Shown in pieces: positions 63,246-64,000 of a DNA stretch of 64,000 bases. Position numbers and translations under genes: made by a program. Position 1 is the first letter of the stretch; every line of letters begins with the position of its first letter. This stretch comes from Geothermovivens sp964644845 (GTDB lineage: Bacteria > Zhuqueibacterota > Zhuqueibacteria > Oleimicrobiales > Geothermoviventaceae), in contig CAZXXS010000018.1 in assembly GCA_964644845.1 (NCBI GenBank), positions 62,001-126,000 of the forward strand, in the 5' to 3' direction. Below the pieces are notes generated by a model. That model was given only the letters and a program-made list of their open reading frames with translations, ran no database searches and was not told where the DNA came from.

Positions 63246-63533
63246 GGTCGGAAACCCAGCTTTTCACTTTCGAGTGCGTCCGCCGCGTCTTCCTCCCCGA
63301 ACGCTCCCGGTGAAACGCCCCTCGAGCTCCTCTGCTGCTATCCTCCTCGGCTGGCCTGATGGCCCCTCAACTTCACAGCCAGCCCAATGCTTACTTGCTC
63401 ACTCTGTCAAGTCTTTTCGGCCTGCCTACACGCCCGGCGATGGTAGGGCACGCAGGAACACACCCCTCCGAAAATGTAAACCAAGTGCGAATCTTGATTC
63501 TGGACCAAATATAATGAAAAAATTCGGCTTTTT
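63246..63533. other. Intergenic region between barrel gene and P-type ATPase
   Basis: No gene recognised. The base composition is lower in GC than upstream operons. Confidence 0.4.
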
Positions 63534-64000
63534 CTACACCTTTCCGGCGCGCAGACCATTGGCAACCGCCAGCAATTCCGACACTTCATGGAAGAAGACC
63601 GCACCCGCAACGCTGAGGATCCCGCTGAGTGCCGATGGGATCAGCAGGGCCAGCACGATCAGGGAAAAAACAATGTTCTGGGTGCTCACTGACCGGGCCT
63701 TTTTGCCCAGGTGGATGGCGAAGGGAACTTTGCTGAGGTCGTCGCCCATCAGGGCAATGTCGGCGGCTTCGATGGCGGCATCGGTGCCTGCCGCGCCCAT
63801 GGCCATTCCCACCGTCGCGCGGGCCAGCGCCGGCGCGTCATTAATGCCATCGCCCACCATGGCCACGGTACGGTAGCGCTTTTCCAGTTCCTCCACCGCT
63901 TTGATTTTCTCTTCCGGCTTGAGACCCGCCCGCACGTCTTCGATTTCCAGCTCGCGGGCGAAGGCCTGGGCTGTGCGCGGATTGTCGCCCGTCAGCATGG
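63534..64000 (-). CDS. Heavy-metal P1B-type ATPase, C-terminal part (starts beyond right edge)
   Basis: The visible 154 residues contain MLTGDNPRTAQAFA, the hinge motif MVGDGINDAPALA, and the two last membrane helices ending in FFHEVSELLAVANGLRAGKV. The HExxxL motif in the last helix resembles zinc/cadmium-type pumps (HEGST in CadA/ZntA). The CPC/phosphorylation part lies outside the window, so metal choice is open. Confidence 0.82.
   Translation of the reverse strand, partial: MLTGDNPRTAQAFARELEIEDVRAGLKPEEKIKAVEELEKRYRTVAMVGDGINDAPALARATVGMAMGAAGTDAAIEAADIALMGDDLSKVPFAIHLGKKARSVSTQNIVFSLIVLALLIPSALSGILSVAGAVFFHEVSELLAVANGLRAGKV

Overview
The window reads as chromosomal DNA (GC-rich, roughly 55-60% by eye) from a Gram-negative, probably anaerobic bacterium of the FCB superphylum. 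A Calditrichota/KSB1-like lineage is my best guess, but there is no rRNA to test it. The reasons are DUF4159, DUF4175-like, DUF4292-like and DUF3078 genes, a TonB-dependent receptor, several outer-membrane barrels, an LpxH-like hydrolase and extensive periplasmic c-type cytochromes.

Layout. 1-34604 (all minus strand): DUF4175/DUF4159 membrane-associated proteins, an M14 peptidase, a 5'-nucleotidase lipoprotein, PBP1A, an LpxH-like hydrolase, FabH, a PAP2 protein, a methyltransferase, a complete nucleoside-salvage run (cdd-udk-tdk-CNT transporter-PNP-amidohydrolase-ade), a monocistronic ssb with a clear promoter and terminator, an SDR, an S9 peptidase, an orphan histidine kinase, a YfhO-like protein, three glycosyltransferases, a DUF4292-like lipoprotein and a TPR lipoprotein. 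35373-50497 (plus strand): mobA; a riboswitch-controlled three-gene operon (S-component-like membrane protein, TonB-dependent receptor, THEP1-like NTPase); then a respiratory cluster of porin, tetraheme cytochrome, napA, napD, napG, napH, a second ferredoxin, Rieske protein, cytochrome b and an octaheme HAO-family cytochrome. 50959-54293 (minus): an NtrC-type regulator and a kinase whose periplasmic sensor carries a CxxCH haem motif. 54875-62223 (plus): CopB-type ATPase, MscL with a zinc ribbon, DUF3078, DUF937, an FNR-like flavoprotein and an SDR-like protein. 62523-64000 (minus): an AT-richer barrel gene and the end of a second P1B ATPase.

The most interesting part is 35-54 kb. A 27/28-bp element occurs twice (36146 and 39929), with 24 matching positions, and each copy lies 113-114 bp upstream of a sigma-54 -24/-12 promoter. 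One promoter drives the riboswitch operon and the other the nitrate/HAO operon. The adjacent regulator carries the GAFTGA sigma-54 contact motif, so both operons look like one regulon of the haem-sensor kinase pair.

The riboswitch shows three mutually exclusive helices (P1, antiterminator, terminator) that share one hexamer. Its context (mobA before it, a molybdopterin nitrate reductase after it, a receptor/permease/NTPase set under its control) suggests a molybdenum-cofactor-type RNA controlling uptake of molybdenum, tungsten or a pterin precursor. I infer an integrated system for metal or cofactor acquisition and nitrate-to-nitrite-to-ammonium (or hydroxylamine) respiration, in which a Rieske/cytochrome b complex feeds an octaheme cytochrome instead of cytochrome c1.
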